From Lachnoclostridium sp. An181 (GTDB lineage: Bacteria; Bacillota; Clostridia; Lachnospirales; Lachnospiraceae): a stretch of DNA of 64,000 bases. The notes beneath the pieces were generated by a model. It was not told where the DNA came from and searched no databases. It worked only from the letters and a program-made list of their open reading frames with translations. A program made the translations under genes and the position numbers. Of the stretch, positions 37,001 through 45,330 are shown piece by piece. Numbering within the stretch: position 1 is the first letter of the stretch; each line of letters begins with the position of its first letter. Location of the stretch: assembly GCF_002160325.1 (NCBI RefSeq), contig NZ_NFKJ01000006.1:62001-126000 (forward strand), in the 5' to 3' direction.

Positions 37001-38573
37001 GATGTCTCGCTGCTGCCTCTACGACTTGCTGCATATATAACTCATCATCCTGGCTGTCGCAATGTACAAATCCTGGCTTGACTCCTGCAACACCCCAGCG
37101 CTCAAAGTATTCAAACAATTCATCCGGAGTGAAACGGTAACGTCCTCCTTCTCCAGACATATCATCTGGGAAAAATCTTGTCCCGTTTACATAGAGAATA
37201 ATACCGACACCTTTTTTGTTCGCATAGTCGCATGCAGCAGGAATATCCAGGTCCACCTGCATGTTCCCTCCATCGCCCAAACTTCCATATTTATTGAATC
37301 CTTGCCCTCTCGTATAAAAACAACCTTCACCGTTTTTTAGAAAAGTATTTTCATATTCTTCCGGTCGTGCAAAATACTGTTCCTTAAGGATTTTATCACT
37401 CTCATACTTATCTGGCTCAAGTTTGGAAGGATCCAGACGTGGGTCACAGTTTGGATCATTTTCCGGGCCCTGCCATCCAGTATCTAAAAGCAAGTAGCGA
37501 TAGCCACGTCTTGCAGCCTCATCCACAGCCTGTTCCAAAAATTCATTGTTCAACGCGTTCGCGTCTCCGCCATTTTTATCACTATGCATCAAACGATTCG
37601 CAGATCCTGCCTCCACCCAATCAGAAAATGCATACGTGTTTTCATCTGCCGGTTCATTGAGAAGCTGGGAAAGCGTTGCATTTCCTGCCAGATCCGTCAA
37701 AGACTCTCCAATGACCATCACTCGCCAAGGAGACACGTCCGGTCCCGCAGGCGCTGTGCAATGTTTGCTTTCCAGGTAAGTTTCATTGGCGCGTACAGTA
37801 ACGTCCCCTCCAAGTTTTACTTTTGCAGTTCTTGGATTGGAACTGTCATTTTCCAATTTCAAGATAGAATAATTGTCCAAATTTGCCTCGCAGATTGTCA
37901 TTGCATACCCGTTTTCATAAGTCAACGTCATCGGACGATAAATATTCCCCCCTAAATTGTCAACCGAGGTCTTGGAGGGTTTTGTTTGATTCTGATCTAT
38001 ATGACGGTACGCATACGTTCCTTCCGGAAAGGCAAACTGCGTCTTTTCATCACTGCTGCCAATTATATAATCTTCTTTACCGTCCGGAACATCCGGCAGA
38101 TCATAGCGAAATGCCACTCCGGTGTCGTAAATACGTGCCTCAACCGTTAAAGTACCATTTTCATTCGTGAGCGGAATAACTGCTTCCTGATACTTGTCTT
38201 CCACGGACGCATAATCGCCCACCACCGGCTCCCATGGCTCATTTTCCACATCTTTAATTTTCACTTCTCCCATGGAGAACCCATTTTCAAAACTTCCAAT
38301 ATCATTTGTATTCATTCCCAGTTTGGATTTTTCCACTAGATTATAGCCATTGAGTGTAACCGTGTAATAAGGCGTTCCATCTTCCAGCCAAATTTTCATG
38401 GATAATCCGTCGTTCTCATCCGGTGATTCCAAAACGATTTCATCTGCTTTTACATTTCTAGCTTCATCATTGGCAGATGAAAATCCATCTGCCGCCATAA
38501 CAGGTGATGTCAACCCTAATCCCATTGCTGCAACAAGCAAAAAGGATATTGATCTTTTGATTCCATTTTTCAT
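34095..38573 (-). CDS. GH97 glycoside hydrolase, multimodular, wall-anchored
   Basis: About 1492 residues from the ATG at 38573, preceded by AAGGAGG. Order: signal peptide ending VMAA (about 1-28); GH97 N-terminal beta domain (about 40-300); TIM-barrel core (about 305-600) with YRYLLLDTGWQG, GVAGVKPGFVHCDSQ near 497 and LSAEGIYGDEE near 548; GH97 C-terminal domain to about 720; two FIVAR repeats; an NPCBM-type domain (about 890-1045); a discoidin/CBM32-type domain (about 1050-1180); three more FIVAR repeats; and a tail SVKSAKTGDTS, hydrophobic helix, KRKNRK. GH97 contains inverting alpha-glucosidases and retaining alpha-galactosidases. The retaining enzymes carry an Asp nucleophile in the VKxDF strand. 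Here that place reads VKPGF, which argues for an inverting enzyme. Substrate remains inferred. Confidence 0.9.
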   Translation of the reverse strand: MKNGIKRSISFLLVAAMGLGLTSPVMAADGFSSANDEARNVKADEIVLESPDENDGLSMKIWLEDGTPYYTVTLNGYNLVEKSKLGMNTNDIGSFENGFSMGEVKIKDVENEPWEPVVGDYASVEDKYQEAVIPLTNENGTLTVEARIYDTGVAFRYDLPDVPDGKEDYIIGSSDEKTQFAFPEGTYAYRHIDQNQTKPSKTSVDNLGGNIYRPMTLTYENGYAMTICEANLDNYSILKLENDSSNPRTAKVKLGGDVTVRANETYLESKHCTAPAGPDVSPWRVMVIGESLTDLAGNATLSQLLNEPADENTYAFSDWVEAGSANRLMHSDKNGGDANALNNEFLEQAVDEAARRGYRYLLLDTGWQGPENDPNCDPRLDPSKLEPDKYESDKILKEQYFARPEEYENTFLKNGEGCFYTRGQGFNKYGSLGDGGNMQVDLDIPAACDYANKKGVGIILYVNGTRFFPDDMSGEGGRYRFTPDELFEYFERWGVAGVKPGFVHCDSQDDELYMQQVVEAAARHHLVLTVHDKWVPSGIERTYPNLLSAEGIYGDEEKGNVSIPEDISTIFTRTIQGPADHTFCWPGKATKGYALASPLMFRTGVNLLFWYTNTMEIPEKDKSVVDFFDNMPATWKNTLYLEGKMQEYATIARQSFADTKNDGTVIPSRWYIGSLSAVDRTLNIPLDFLDEGQYVAEIYFDGSDADPNAGFNSSSKETQTLLKEVYLVDRDTTLIYNMKEKYGYSVRLTKAEDFGDVSEIPSYDKAALQNLLRTVDALETPGYETETWRVLQKKKETAQAVMDNTAATEEEISQALAILNQAYNTYNLTVPLMDAISETNHLVPGYYTKESWAVLEKAVEKGETLLENAQPEQSEIAAATKEIQDALKNLVEDLMATKELAAYVSDLDYDSEKSWNGDTYDPSTGEGNKMDKVQKDKNRDGSDMHLIIGGKTQTYEKGMGMDAPGELYYDLTDKGYEFFEATVGVDATKQDKSNGMTFYVYGDGKLLKETVITGSKEPQKISVPIAGVKELVLATDPNGNSSHDWADWADAKFMTVKNSEGNYDYINVALNKSVEVTSIEKPENDKSYINDGNDSTRWAASSSNYPQSAVIDLGEEYNLLQFVTNFYNKNADRYYTYKIYTSNDKETWQLVVDKNDNTNAGLNKDRAPENTKGRYVKLEVTGSSNTSAYASVFEFQAIAATEKPEELRLDILQYAIELAKKADTEGVIDSVKATFEQALADAENMLEDVNEGVTGITQIDVDTCWQNLIKAMQYLSFKQGDKADLEKVVALAADIEGRLDSYLDDGKQVFIDALKAARETLEDGNAMQEEVNQAWRGLLEAMANLRLKPDKSALEILINEASALSEDAYEAESFGAMRTALARAQEVFADENADQKTVTAAEENLKDAVAKLVSVSEDRKTEKNDILKTAQGKQANAGQNDTSAASDHADKNASVKSAKTGDTSLAVLYVLICMGAISSAAVMGVMKRKNRK

Positions 38574-38642
38574 CTTTTCTTTTTCCTCCTTGTAAAAATT
38601 TTCATTCCTTAAATCCCACTTGCCACCTCCTTTGCGGGACAT

Positions 38643-38890
38643 TACTGCTTTTTATAAAGTTACTATATATTCTATTTTAGTATAATCACAAATTATCTGT
38701 TAATAAATACAATATTTCACTTTGTTATTATAATATTCTATTTATTGATAATATAGTTCAATTTTTTAGCAAAATAATCCAACTTTTCATTTTTAGAAAA
38801 CTATCACCTTCATTTCCTTGACAAAAAAAGGCACAAGAATCTAGTTCCTGTACCTTAAAATAGTTTCTTATATCAAAAATATTTTTTCTT
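38643..38890 (-). terminator. GH97 upstream region and dnaJ-type terminator
   Basis: Strongly AT-rich, no gene seen. The GH97 promoter should lie in 38643-38780. At 38828-38856 an imperfect stem AAGGCACAAGAA / TTCCTGTACCTT is followed on the minus strand by TTTTTTTG and ends the downstream-reading DnaJ-type gene. Confidence 0.7.
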
Positions 38891-39874
38891 TCATGCCACG
38901 TGACTCTTTCTTCCTGTTCCACATGTCTTCTCAAATTCTCTTAATTTCTGCTCTGCCTCTTTGTTTAAGTTTACCGGAACCTGAATCTGGACTGTCACGT
39001 ACTGATCTCCGTGCACATTTGGGTTGCTCATGGAAACAATTCCTTTCCCCCTCAGCCGGATTTTCGTACCGGACTGTGTTCCCTTTTTGATCTTACACAA
39101 CACTTTTCCACTTAATGTCTCCACCATCGTTTCACCGCCAAGCACCGCGGTCACAAATGGGATTGACACACTGGAATACACATCCATGCCTTTTCTCTCA
39201 AATCCAGGTTTAGTGGCAACTGTCACCTTCAAAAACAAATCTCCGGGACTGCCGCCGTTTACTCCCGGCATGCCCTTTCCCCTTAAACGAATACTTTTCC
39301 CTGTGTCAATTCCTGCGGGGATGTGTACCTTCAACGACTGTACACTTCCATCCTCTCTCTGCAGCTGAACCACTTTTTCACATCCAAAGGCAGCCTCGTC
39401 AAATCCAACCGTAATTTCACTTTGGATATCTGATCCCTTTTGCCGGAATGTTTTTCTGCCAAAACCCCGATCAAAATGACTCCCGGATGGTCCTTTTCCG
39501 TGAAAGACATTTCCAAACAGATCATCAAAAATGTCACCCATATCACTGCCTTCAAAATGATACTCACGATATCCGCCGCCCTGATTTCCAAACCCACCAA
39601 AATCTCCATAATTTCCATATCCGCCCTGTGCGCTTGTACCGCTTCCATCAAAAGCTGCATGACCAAATCGGTCATACATTTTTTTCTTTTCCGGGTCACT
39701 CAACACACCATATGCTTCTGTCACTTCTTTAAACCGCTGCTCTGCACTGGCATTGCCGCCGTTTGTATCCGGATGATATTTCTTCGCCAATTTTCTATAA
39801 GCTTTTTTAATCGTATTTTCATCCGCATTTTTATCTACGCCAAGCACTTCGTAATAATCTCTTTTTGCTGTCAT
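38891..39874 (-). CDS. DnaJ-class (CbpA-like) co-chaperone without zinc finger
   Basis: 327 residues from the ATG at 39874. J domain at about 5-70 with [30 protein letters not shown], containing the HPD triad that stimulates DnaK. A Gly/Phe-rich linker follows (about 75-145). Then come two beta-sandwich substrate-binding domains with [19 protein letters not shown] and [17 protein letters not shown]. The four CxxCxGxG repeats of DnaJ type I are absent, so it is type II (CbpA/DnaJ2). It ends [13 protein letters not shown]. It stands apart from any hrcA-grpE-dnaK cluster in this window and probably acts as a second J partner. Confidence 0.9.
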   Translation of the reverse strand: MTAKRDYYEVLGVDKNADENTIKKAYRKLAKKYHPDTNGGNASAEQRFKEVTEAYGVLSDPEKKKMYDRFGHAAFDGSGTSAQGGYGNYGDFGGFGNQGGGYREYHFEGSDMGDIFDDLFGNVFHGKGPSGSHFDRGFGRKTFRQKGSDIQSEITVGFDEAAFGCEKVVQLQREDGSVQSLKVHIPAGIDTGKSIRLRGKGMPGVNGGSPGDLFLKVTVATKPGFERKGMDVYSSVSIPFVTAVLGGETMVETLSGKVLCKIKKGTQSGTKIRLRGKGIVSMSNPNVHGDQYVTVQIQVPVNLNKEAEQKLREFEKTCGTGRKSHVA

Positions 39875-39960
39875 ATCCAACACCTTCACTTTCCATTCCC
39901 AAGACAGTGTTTCAAACTGCCAATTCTACAATGTTTCCAAGAAAGGTCCTATTTTGTAAA

Positions 39961-39984
39961 ATTCCTCCGGAAATCCGGAGGAAT
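39961..39984 (-). terminator. Terminator of the degV-type gene
   Basis: Perfect 11-bp stem ATTCCTCCGGA / TCCGGAGGAAT with a 2-base loop, followed on the minus strand by TTTTAC. Confidence 0.85.
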
Positions 39985-40034
39985 GATTTGTTCTATATAT
40001 AATATAACAGCAATAACATTAGGTGTCAAGTAAA

Positions 40035-40904
40035 TTATTTTACTTCTTTTCCATAGAATATAAGCCCTACTACGCCCGGACCTGCATGCGTTCCAATACT
40101 TGGGCTGACATCATTGATGATTACCTTTTTAAAGCCAAGCTGATTCACCAATTCTTTGACATAAACTGCATCTTCCATACAATCCCCATGGACGATCCCT
40201 ACAATTCTGTCTTTCCCATAATTGTCCAGTTCAAGAGCTTGTTCCATGTTGGACACAAGTGCTTTCAATGCTTTCTTTCTGCCCCGCACTGTGCCAGAGG
40301 ACTGCAGTTGCCCTTCTTTTGTCACACATAAAAGCGGCTTGATATTGATCACACTTCCCACGATTGCCGTTGTCTTTGAAATTCTTCCTCCCCTTTGCAG
40401 GTGGTGAAGGTTGTCCACCGTAAACCAGACATTGACATGTTCTCTCTCTGCCATCAAAAGCTCATATGCCTGCTCCAAGCTTTTTCCCTCTTTTTGCAGC
40501 TCCACTGCGCGGTACACAGATACGCCTTCCCCAAGAGATGCATTCAGGGAATCAAACACCAAAATCTTCCTTTCAGGATACTTGTCCATCAGCTGACGAG
40601 CCTCAACCATGACATTGTTGCAGCTGCCGCTAAGAGCGCTTGAAAATGCGATATGCAAAATGTCCTTACCTTCCTTTAATATTGTCTCAAATTTTTCGTG
40701 AATGACCGCCGGATTATTTGCCATTGATTTGGGCAATTCTCCCTTTCTCATGGTTTCATAAAATTCTTTTGGGGACATGTTCTTCTCATCCCCAAATACC
40801 TCTTCACCAAAGGAATAATATTGCGGTATGATCGGAATGTTGTGCTCTGCAATAAATTCCGGCCGCAAATCGGAGTTGGAATCCGTTGTAATCCTATAAT
40901 CCAT
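40035..40904 (-). CDS. DegV-family fatty-acid-binding protein
   Basis: 289 residues from the ATG at 40904, which follows AGGAGAG. The DegV fold begins YRITTDSNSDL and has FSSALSGSCNNVMVEARQL near 85-103, the conserved Ser/Ser fatty-acid carboxylate site, and VNVWFTVDNLHHLQRGGRIS near 150-170. INIKPLLCVTKEGQL follows near 182, and a C-terminal HAGPGVVGLIFYG. DegV/FakB proteins present exogenous fatty acids to the FakA kinase. No fakA is in the window. Confidence 0.93.
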   Translation of the reverse strand: MDYRITTDSNSDLRPEFIAEHNIPIIPQYYSFGEEVFGDEKNMSPKEFYETMRKGELPKSMANNPAVIHEKFETILKEGKDILHIAFSSALSGSCNNVMVEARQLMDKYPERKILVFDSLNASLGEGVSVYRAVELQKEGKSLEQAYELLMAEREHVNVWFTVDNLHHLQRGGRISKTTAIVGSVINIKPLLCVTKEGQLQSSGTVRGRKKALKALVSNMEQALELDNYGKDRIVGIVHGDCMEDAVYVKELVNQLGFKKVIINDVSPSIGTHAGPGVVGLIFYGKEVK

Positions 40905-41047
40905 ATTATCTACTCTCCTGTTCATTTCTTTTTTCTTTTAAAATGATTGTGTTTAGTTCTTTCAATAGTATTGATATGTTTTTCTTGCATCTGATACTCT
41001 AAGACTCTTCTTTTCCCTTCTTCCGGCAAACTGAACCGCTCCATAAA

Positions 41048-42820
41048 CTATCTTACTTCCGTATTTTTTGCACCGGCATACTCTAAGGCCAGCCCAACCG
41101 TTTCCTGATGCAGCCGTTTGACCTCTTGTTCCAGTTCTGCTTTGATCTGTTCCTCCGCTGTTCTGAATCCTGCCGTGCCAATCCCATTGCTTACACCGGT
41201 TCCATAGAATGGCTTGACACTTGTAAGCAAGCTTGCGATTCTTTCTTCATATTCCTTGTTTTCCCTTTTCATCTGACGCAGTTTTCGCACATCACTGATC
41301 GCCTCAGCCATCACCTGAAATCTGGGAGACATCCTTACCCTTGTGTTTTCTCCCTCATATTCTCCCGGATATACGAAAAACATATCTCCAGCCTCAAAAT
41401 ATGGATGTGCGTTATCTTCCAATGGTTTTTCACACCATGCGTCATAGGCCCACTTTAGGAACCCATCCGTCCCGCAGGATTCAGCATACCAGATCGTCCA
41501 TGCAGCCTCTCCTGGGTCACTCATTGAAAAAATTCCGGGATAATCCCCGATCATACTGTAAATACTCGTAAGTTTCCCTTGTGCCCGCCTCTTGACTGTC
41601 ACGTCCCGGAAAAGAGACAGAGGAATCTTATCTTCCTGTATACTGGAGATATGGGGTGTCACAGTAAACAGCCTGTCCCATATTTCTTTGTTGTAGTGTT
41701 CCACAGCGCCACCTACCTTCAATGATTTCCCTTTCTCATTTTGAATACTCTCAATCAAACCCAACGCTGTTTCCATTTCCGTCATCGGCCTCTCATCCAT
41801 GGCAAGTATGATCCGTTCAAACCATCCCTTTTGTTCCAGATGTTTTACAAAATCTTTTAGAAAGGACTCCCAGGCATTTTTCCAGATTTGTGTCCCCGGC
41901 GCTGCCTTTTGTACTTTTTCCTCCCCGTCTTGCGTATACCGCAAAATATTTTCCCACGGAACAATCGAATAGCATTCTATATAAGAGACCTTGACTTCCC
42001 GAAATAAAAATTCTGCCCATTTATCAAAGTCATGATAGTCAAACTTCCATGTCTTCCCCTCTTTTTTCCATTTTACCATGGAAGGATACTCACAATAAGT
42101 CTGGTGATACCAGGGCTCTTCCACAATCGAGGCAGTCCCTGTTTTCCCGCCGTTTTCTATGTAGGGTTTCATCTGGTTTTTCATAATAGACAGATGCTCG
42201 TCGGAAAAGGGAGTAACATGATAGTAATCTGCACTTGCATAAGGATACTGCCATAAATTCAGGTAATAATCCTCCGATTCTTTCAATATCAGATTCAAAA
42301 CCCTGATATTCAAAATCAGCTCCAGTTCCTCGCCGTTTCCAAGAAAAATCTTAATTTTCCCCTTATAAATACCGGGGATTGCGTTTTTTGATACAGTAAC
42401 TGTAATCCAAACCGGCTGTACCACGTTTCCACCTGTTTCTAACATCAGGTTTTCCTCTATATCCGGCCCGTAAATAACATCTGCACTGTAACTCCTATTC
42501 CCCTCAGGCACTTCCGGCAATTCAAATGGACGGGGATTCGGTATCCAGTTGCTGCCTGTATAGGTACTGATATATTTTTGAAAACTAGCTTTCACCAGGA
42601 TTTCTGCTGCTTTTTTCCCTGTTTCATCAACAACCTCTGTAACTGTAATATGCGCCTCTTTGATTCCTCTCTCCGCAAGAAGTATGGCTGCAGCATTTCC
42701 CCTGTCGTTTTTCCACAGCACCATACTATTTTCTGTATTTACATGCTTTGCATACGCATGGTATTGCTTTGGATCTGCCAGCCTTTCTTTTGAAATATAA
42801 GTGCAGCACGCTTTCATCAT
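41048..42820 (-). CDS. Intracellular GH123-like enzyme (probable beta-N-acetylgalactosaminidase)
   Basis: 590 residues from the ATG at 42820 (AAAGGA nine bases upstream), no signal peptide. The N-terminal beta region (about 1-175) has NWIPNPRPFELPEVPEG. The catalytic barrel of the DUF4091/GH123 type follows, with YASADYYHVTPFSDEHLSIMKNQM and ILAMDERPMTEMETA near 340. The adjacent Asp-Glu in MDERP corresponds to the GH123 catalytic pair used in substrate-assisted cleavage. The C-terminal part has GFLKWAYDAWCEKPLED and SPRFQVMAEAISDVRKL. GH123 members remove beta-GalNAc from glycosphingolipid-type glycans. A cytosolic enzyme would act on imported oligosaccharides, complementing the secreted GH89 and GH97. 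Specificity is inferred. Confidence 0.85.
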   Translation of the reverse strand: MMKACCTYISKERLADPKQYHAYAKHVNTENSMVLWKNDRGNAAAILLAERGIKEAHITVTEVVDETGKKAAEILVKASFQKYISTYTGSNWIPNPRPFELPEVPEGNRSYSADVIYGPDIEENLMLETGGNVVQPVWITVTVSKNAIPGIYKGKIKIFLGNGEELELILNIRVLNLILKESEDYYLNLWQYPYASADYYHVTPFSDEHLSIMKNQMKPYIENGGKTGTASIVEEPWYHQTYCEYPSMVKWKKEGKTWKFDYHDFDKWAEFLFREVKVSYIECYSIVPWENILRYTQDGEEKVQKAAPGTQIWKNAWESFLKDFVKHLEQKGWFERIILAMDERPMTEMETALGLIESIQNEKGKSLKVGGAVEHYNKEIWDRLFTVTPHISSIQEDKIPLSLFRDVTVKRRAQGKLTSIYSMIGDYPGIFSMSDPGEAAWTIWYAESCGTDGFLKWAYDAWCEKPLEDNAHPYFEAGDMFFVYPGEYEGENTRVRMSPRFQVMAEAISDVRKLRQMKRENKEYEERIASLLTSVKPFYGTGVSNGIGTAGFRTAEEQIKAELEQEVKRLHQETVGLALEYAGAKNTEVR

Positions 42821-43000
42821 GATATCCATTCCTTTCCCTGAATATAACTAAGCAACACTCTTTGTCCATTAATATCAGTATAAGAGCCGTCAAAGATAAA
42901 TTCAATACTATATCAGCTGCACAATTTATTTATGCAGTATGTAAGTACACTGGCAGGCGTCTTTGCGATCCGTTCCTGCCAATATACATTTTCTCATCAT

Positions 43001-43600
43001 CTATCGTGTCTGCCCGTTTTCCAGCACACGTATATAGTGGTTGGCTTCCCTGAGTATATGATCTGACAGAAACGGAAGAATGATAGAAGAAATCTGACAG
43101 TCCAGGATCCCCTATGTGCCAGCTGCTTTAAAATCGCGGTATTTCAATGTTTCTCTTAATATTCTTTCACTCATGTTATTGGCACGTGAATCCTGCCGGC
43201 ATGCCATTTCAAGAAGTTTTGCATAATCTTTCGAAAAATTGTGGGCTGTTTCGTACAAACTCTGATAGCAAATATTCCTATTTCCAAGCAGCTGCTCTAC
43301 GATTTCACGGTACAACTTGGTTTCCCGGATAATATGCTGGATGAGAAACGGATAGCTGGCAGTAAAAAGCTGCCCGTTGTTTACTTTGCCAAGTATACAC
43401 TCCTTAAAGTGGATGAATTCATTCAGCAGACGGAATGCGCGTTCATCGATTCTCATAACCGACTGAAACAGAGAACGATTTTCATGCCGTATATGACTGC
43501 ATTCCAATTGCCGTGTCATTTCTGTAATTTTGCTGTTAATAGGAATTCCGGTTAATGCCTCTGTCTTCTTTTCGGCAAAAAGGGTAAACTCGGTAACCAT
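43001..43600 (-). pseudogene. Decayed DUF2935 (hemerythrin-like) gene with in-frame TAG
   Basis: One frame runs from 43600 to the TAG at 43001-43003 but is broken by another TAG at 43112-43114. Before it, the protein has EFTLFAEKKTEALTGIPIN, LLNEFIHFKECILGKVNNG and FLIQHIIRETKLYREIVEQL. After it, in the same frame, follow ILDCQISSIILPFLSDHIL and REANHYIRVLENGQTR. This is the repeated C-terminal motif of DUF2935 proteins. The usual N-terminal part is missing (stop codon at 43625-43627), and the second repeat lacks its first helix, so an internal deletion is likely. A stem around TGGCAGG / CCTGCCA lies downstream at about 42953-42981. Confidence 0.8.
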
Positions 43601-43736
43601 CTTGCGCGCAATAAACTTCGCAAATTATTACTTCCCGGCTTTTCCACACGACGCAGTCCGAACTGCTTTATAGCTTATTTTCTCTTTTCCCGATAATCAG
43701 GACACTTTCTGGAGATTTGTTTTGTCTCCCTGCATT

Positions 43737-44147
43737 CTATACATTTACCTGGCAAGCCACTTCTTCTCCTTTTACACAGTTTGTGAAATAACGTCCTTCC
43801 ACACCATCCTGTGTCGGATAAATCTGCGGCGTCATAGATGCCAGAGTTTCCTGTGCAACCTTCCGAACCGGATTCATTCCCTCAAGATCAACTTGTGCTG
43901 TCTGCGGCTCATAATCAAAACGAACACAGTCAAAGTCCGCATAAATTTCTTCGCTTCAGTTTTGGCTGCCCGTAGATACTGTGATTCCAAATTTCGGATG
44001 TTCATAATTTGCAGCCGTTGTACCAAGGTTTATCCATAAAGTTCTGTCCGGGCTTGCACAACCGGTGAAAGTATGTCCCACTTTCTTTTTTCTCAGATCA
44101 ATAGTCAGTGTGTCCCCAAATATTTTTTTGATTTGGTTTCCTGACAC
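43737..44147 (-). pseudogene. Broken gene of unknown function with in-frame TGA
   Basis: From a GTG at 44147 the frame reads QIKKIFGDTLTIDLRKKKVG and TLWINLGTTAANYEHPKFGI to a TGA at about 43957-43959. It then goes on in the same frame with SEEIYADFDCVRFDYEPQTA, EGMNPVRKVAQETLASMTPQ and GRYFTNCVKGEEVACQVNV up to 43737. Upstream of 44147 another frame gives DKIYIDNKTFMRFQEIGSV, which would join smoothly after a frameshift. The family is not recognised. A nonsense mutation of a Trp codon (TGG to TGA) plus a frameshift explains the pattern best. Confidence 0.6.
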
Positions 44148-44274
44148 TTCCTATTTCCTGAAAACGCATAAAGGTTTTATTGTCAATATAAATTTTATCA
44201 CCGACATTGTGGAATGCTGTTTTCGACTTGCGGATCAAATATCGAACCAATCGGCTATGCAAAAAGTTGTTCAT

Positions 44275-45147
44275 TCATAAAAAATTTTTGAGCTCTTTCA
44301 GAAATATCTCCGCCTCTCTGGAAAACACCTGGTTATGTTTCCAAATGATACGCATTGGAGACTCCATAGCTGGATGGATTGGACGGAAACACAAAATACT
44401 GTCGGAGCCTGTGTGTATCAATTTATCAAACCCCAGCGCATATCCAACACCTTCTCTTACGAGGATGGACGCATTAAACAATAGGTCATAAGTTGCTGCT
44501 ACGTTTAATTTTTCTTTATTTTTCCGAAACCAATCCGGCAGTTCACTTGTAATTCCCTGTCTGGAAAGAATCAGCGGAAGTTCCAAAAGCTCGTCCAGTT
44601 CAATCACATTTTTCGCAACCAGCGGACTGTCCTTTCTCATGATCAGCCCCCAGTTATCTCTATACGGAATTTCCAGATGGGCATATTTAGAAACATCCAC
44701 ATTCTGGACAACAACCGCAAAATCCAGCAGCCCCTTATCCAGCCGCTCCGTCACTCTTTCTGCGTTTCCGCTGTATAAATGATACTGAATCTTCGGAAAC
44801 CGCATCTGTACCTCCCGGATCGCTTTTGCTACGTAGGACATTCCTTCAGATTCTGCACAACCAATATAAATATCTCCCCCATCAAAATCATTCATCATTT
44901 CAAACTCTGCCGCTGTTTTGTCAACCATACTCAGGATATCTTCCGCACGTTTATATAATATTTTGCCTTCCTCAGTCAGATGGATATTATAATTTCCCCG
45001 AATAAAGAGTTTTTGTCCCAGTTCTTCCTCCAACCCTTTAAGCTGCCTGGATAAAGTAGGCTGTGTCACATGAAGGTTCTCTGCTGCCCGAGTCATGCTT
45101 CCTTCTTTTGCTGTTTCCATAAAATATCTTAAAACCCTGATCTCCAT
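44275..45147 (-). CDS. LysR-family transcriptional regulator
   Basis: 290 residues from the ATG at 45147, preceded by GGAAGGG. The helix-turn-helix lies at 1-60 with EIRVLRYFMETAKEGSMTRAAENLHVTQPTLSRQLKGLEEELG, followed by the coiled linker and a substrate-binding domain (about 88-290). It is divergent from a sugar O-acetyltransferase gene (183-base gap) and probably controls it and the following genes. Part of the likely regulon is decayed (the FMN-reductase remnant), so the regulator may now serve a reduced operon. Confidence 0.93.
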   Translation of the reverse strand: MEIRVLRYFMETAKEGSMTRAAENLHVTQPTLSRQLKGLEEELGQKLFIRGNYNIHLTEEGKILYKRAEDILSMVDKTAAEFEMMNDFDGGDIYIGCAESEGMSYVAKAIREVQMRFPKIQYHLYSGNAERVTERLDKGLLDFAVVVQNVDVSKYAHLEIPYRDNWGLIMRKDSPLVAKNVIELDELLELPLILSRQGITSELPDWFRKNKEKLNVAATYDLLFNASILVREGVGYALGFDKLIHTGSDSILCFRPIHPAMESPMRIIWKHNQVFSREAEIFLKELKNFL

Positions 45148-45261
45148 TCTCTTTTCCCTTCCTTGTATTCTTTTTACACCGTAAAATTTCAATTAACCTA
45201 TGTCAATCATAGCAGGTACAGATATGCCTTTCAAGAATATCTGGTAATAATAAATAGGTAT

Positions 45262-45290
45262 TCGACATTACTAATGATCTTTTTTATAAT
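45262..45290 (+). promoter_or_regulatory. Promoter of the acetyltransferase operon
   Basis: TCGACA (45262-45267) and TATAAT (45285-45290) with 17-base spacing, in the gap between the divergent LysR gene and the acetyltransferase. This is the expected place for LysR control. Confidence 0.7.
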
Positions 45291-45330
45291 AATCTTGTAA
45301 ATCACAAACAAATGCAAGGAGGAATTTCCC

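Noticed and set aside
38891-39874. Classical dnaJ of the dnaK operon
   Set aside because: The zinc-finger CxxCxGxG repeats are absent and no grpE or dnaK is adjacent, so it is a type II J protein.
43957-43959. In-frame TGA as a selenocysteine codon
   Set aside because: No SECIS-like hairpin was recognised and the context suits a Trp codon; the neighbouring DUF2935 gene shows ordinary nonsense decay as well.
44065-44280. Plus-strand ORF with a LytTR-like stretch (THKGFIVNINFITDI)
   Set aside because: It is the exact antisense of a better minus-strand coding piece (DKIYIDNKTFMRF) that joins the broken gene at 43.7-44.1 kb, and no rest of a LytTR protein is present.
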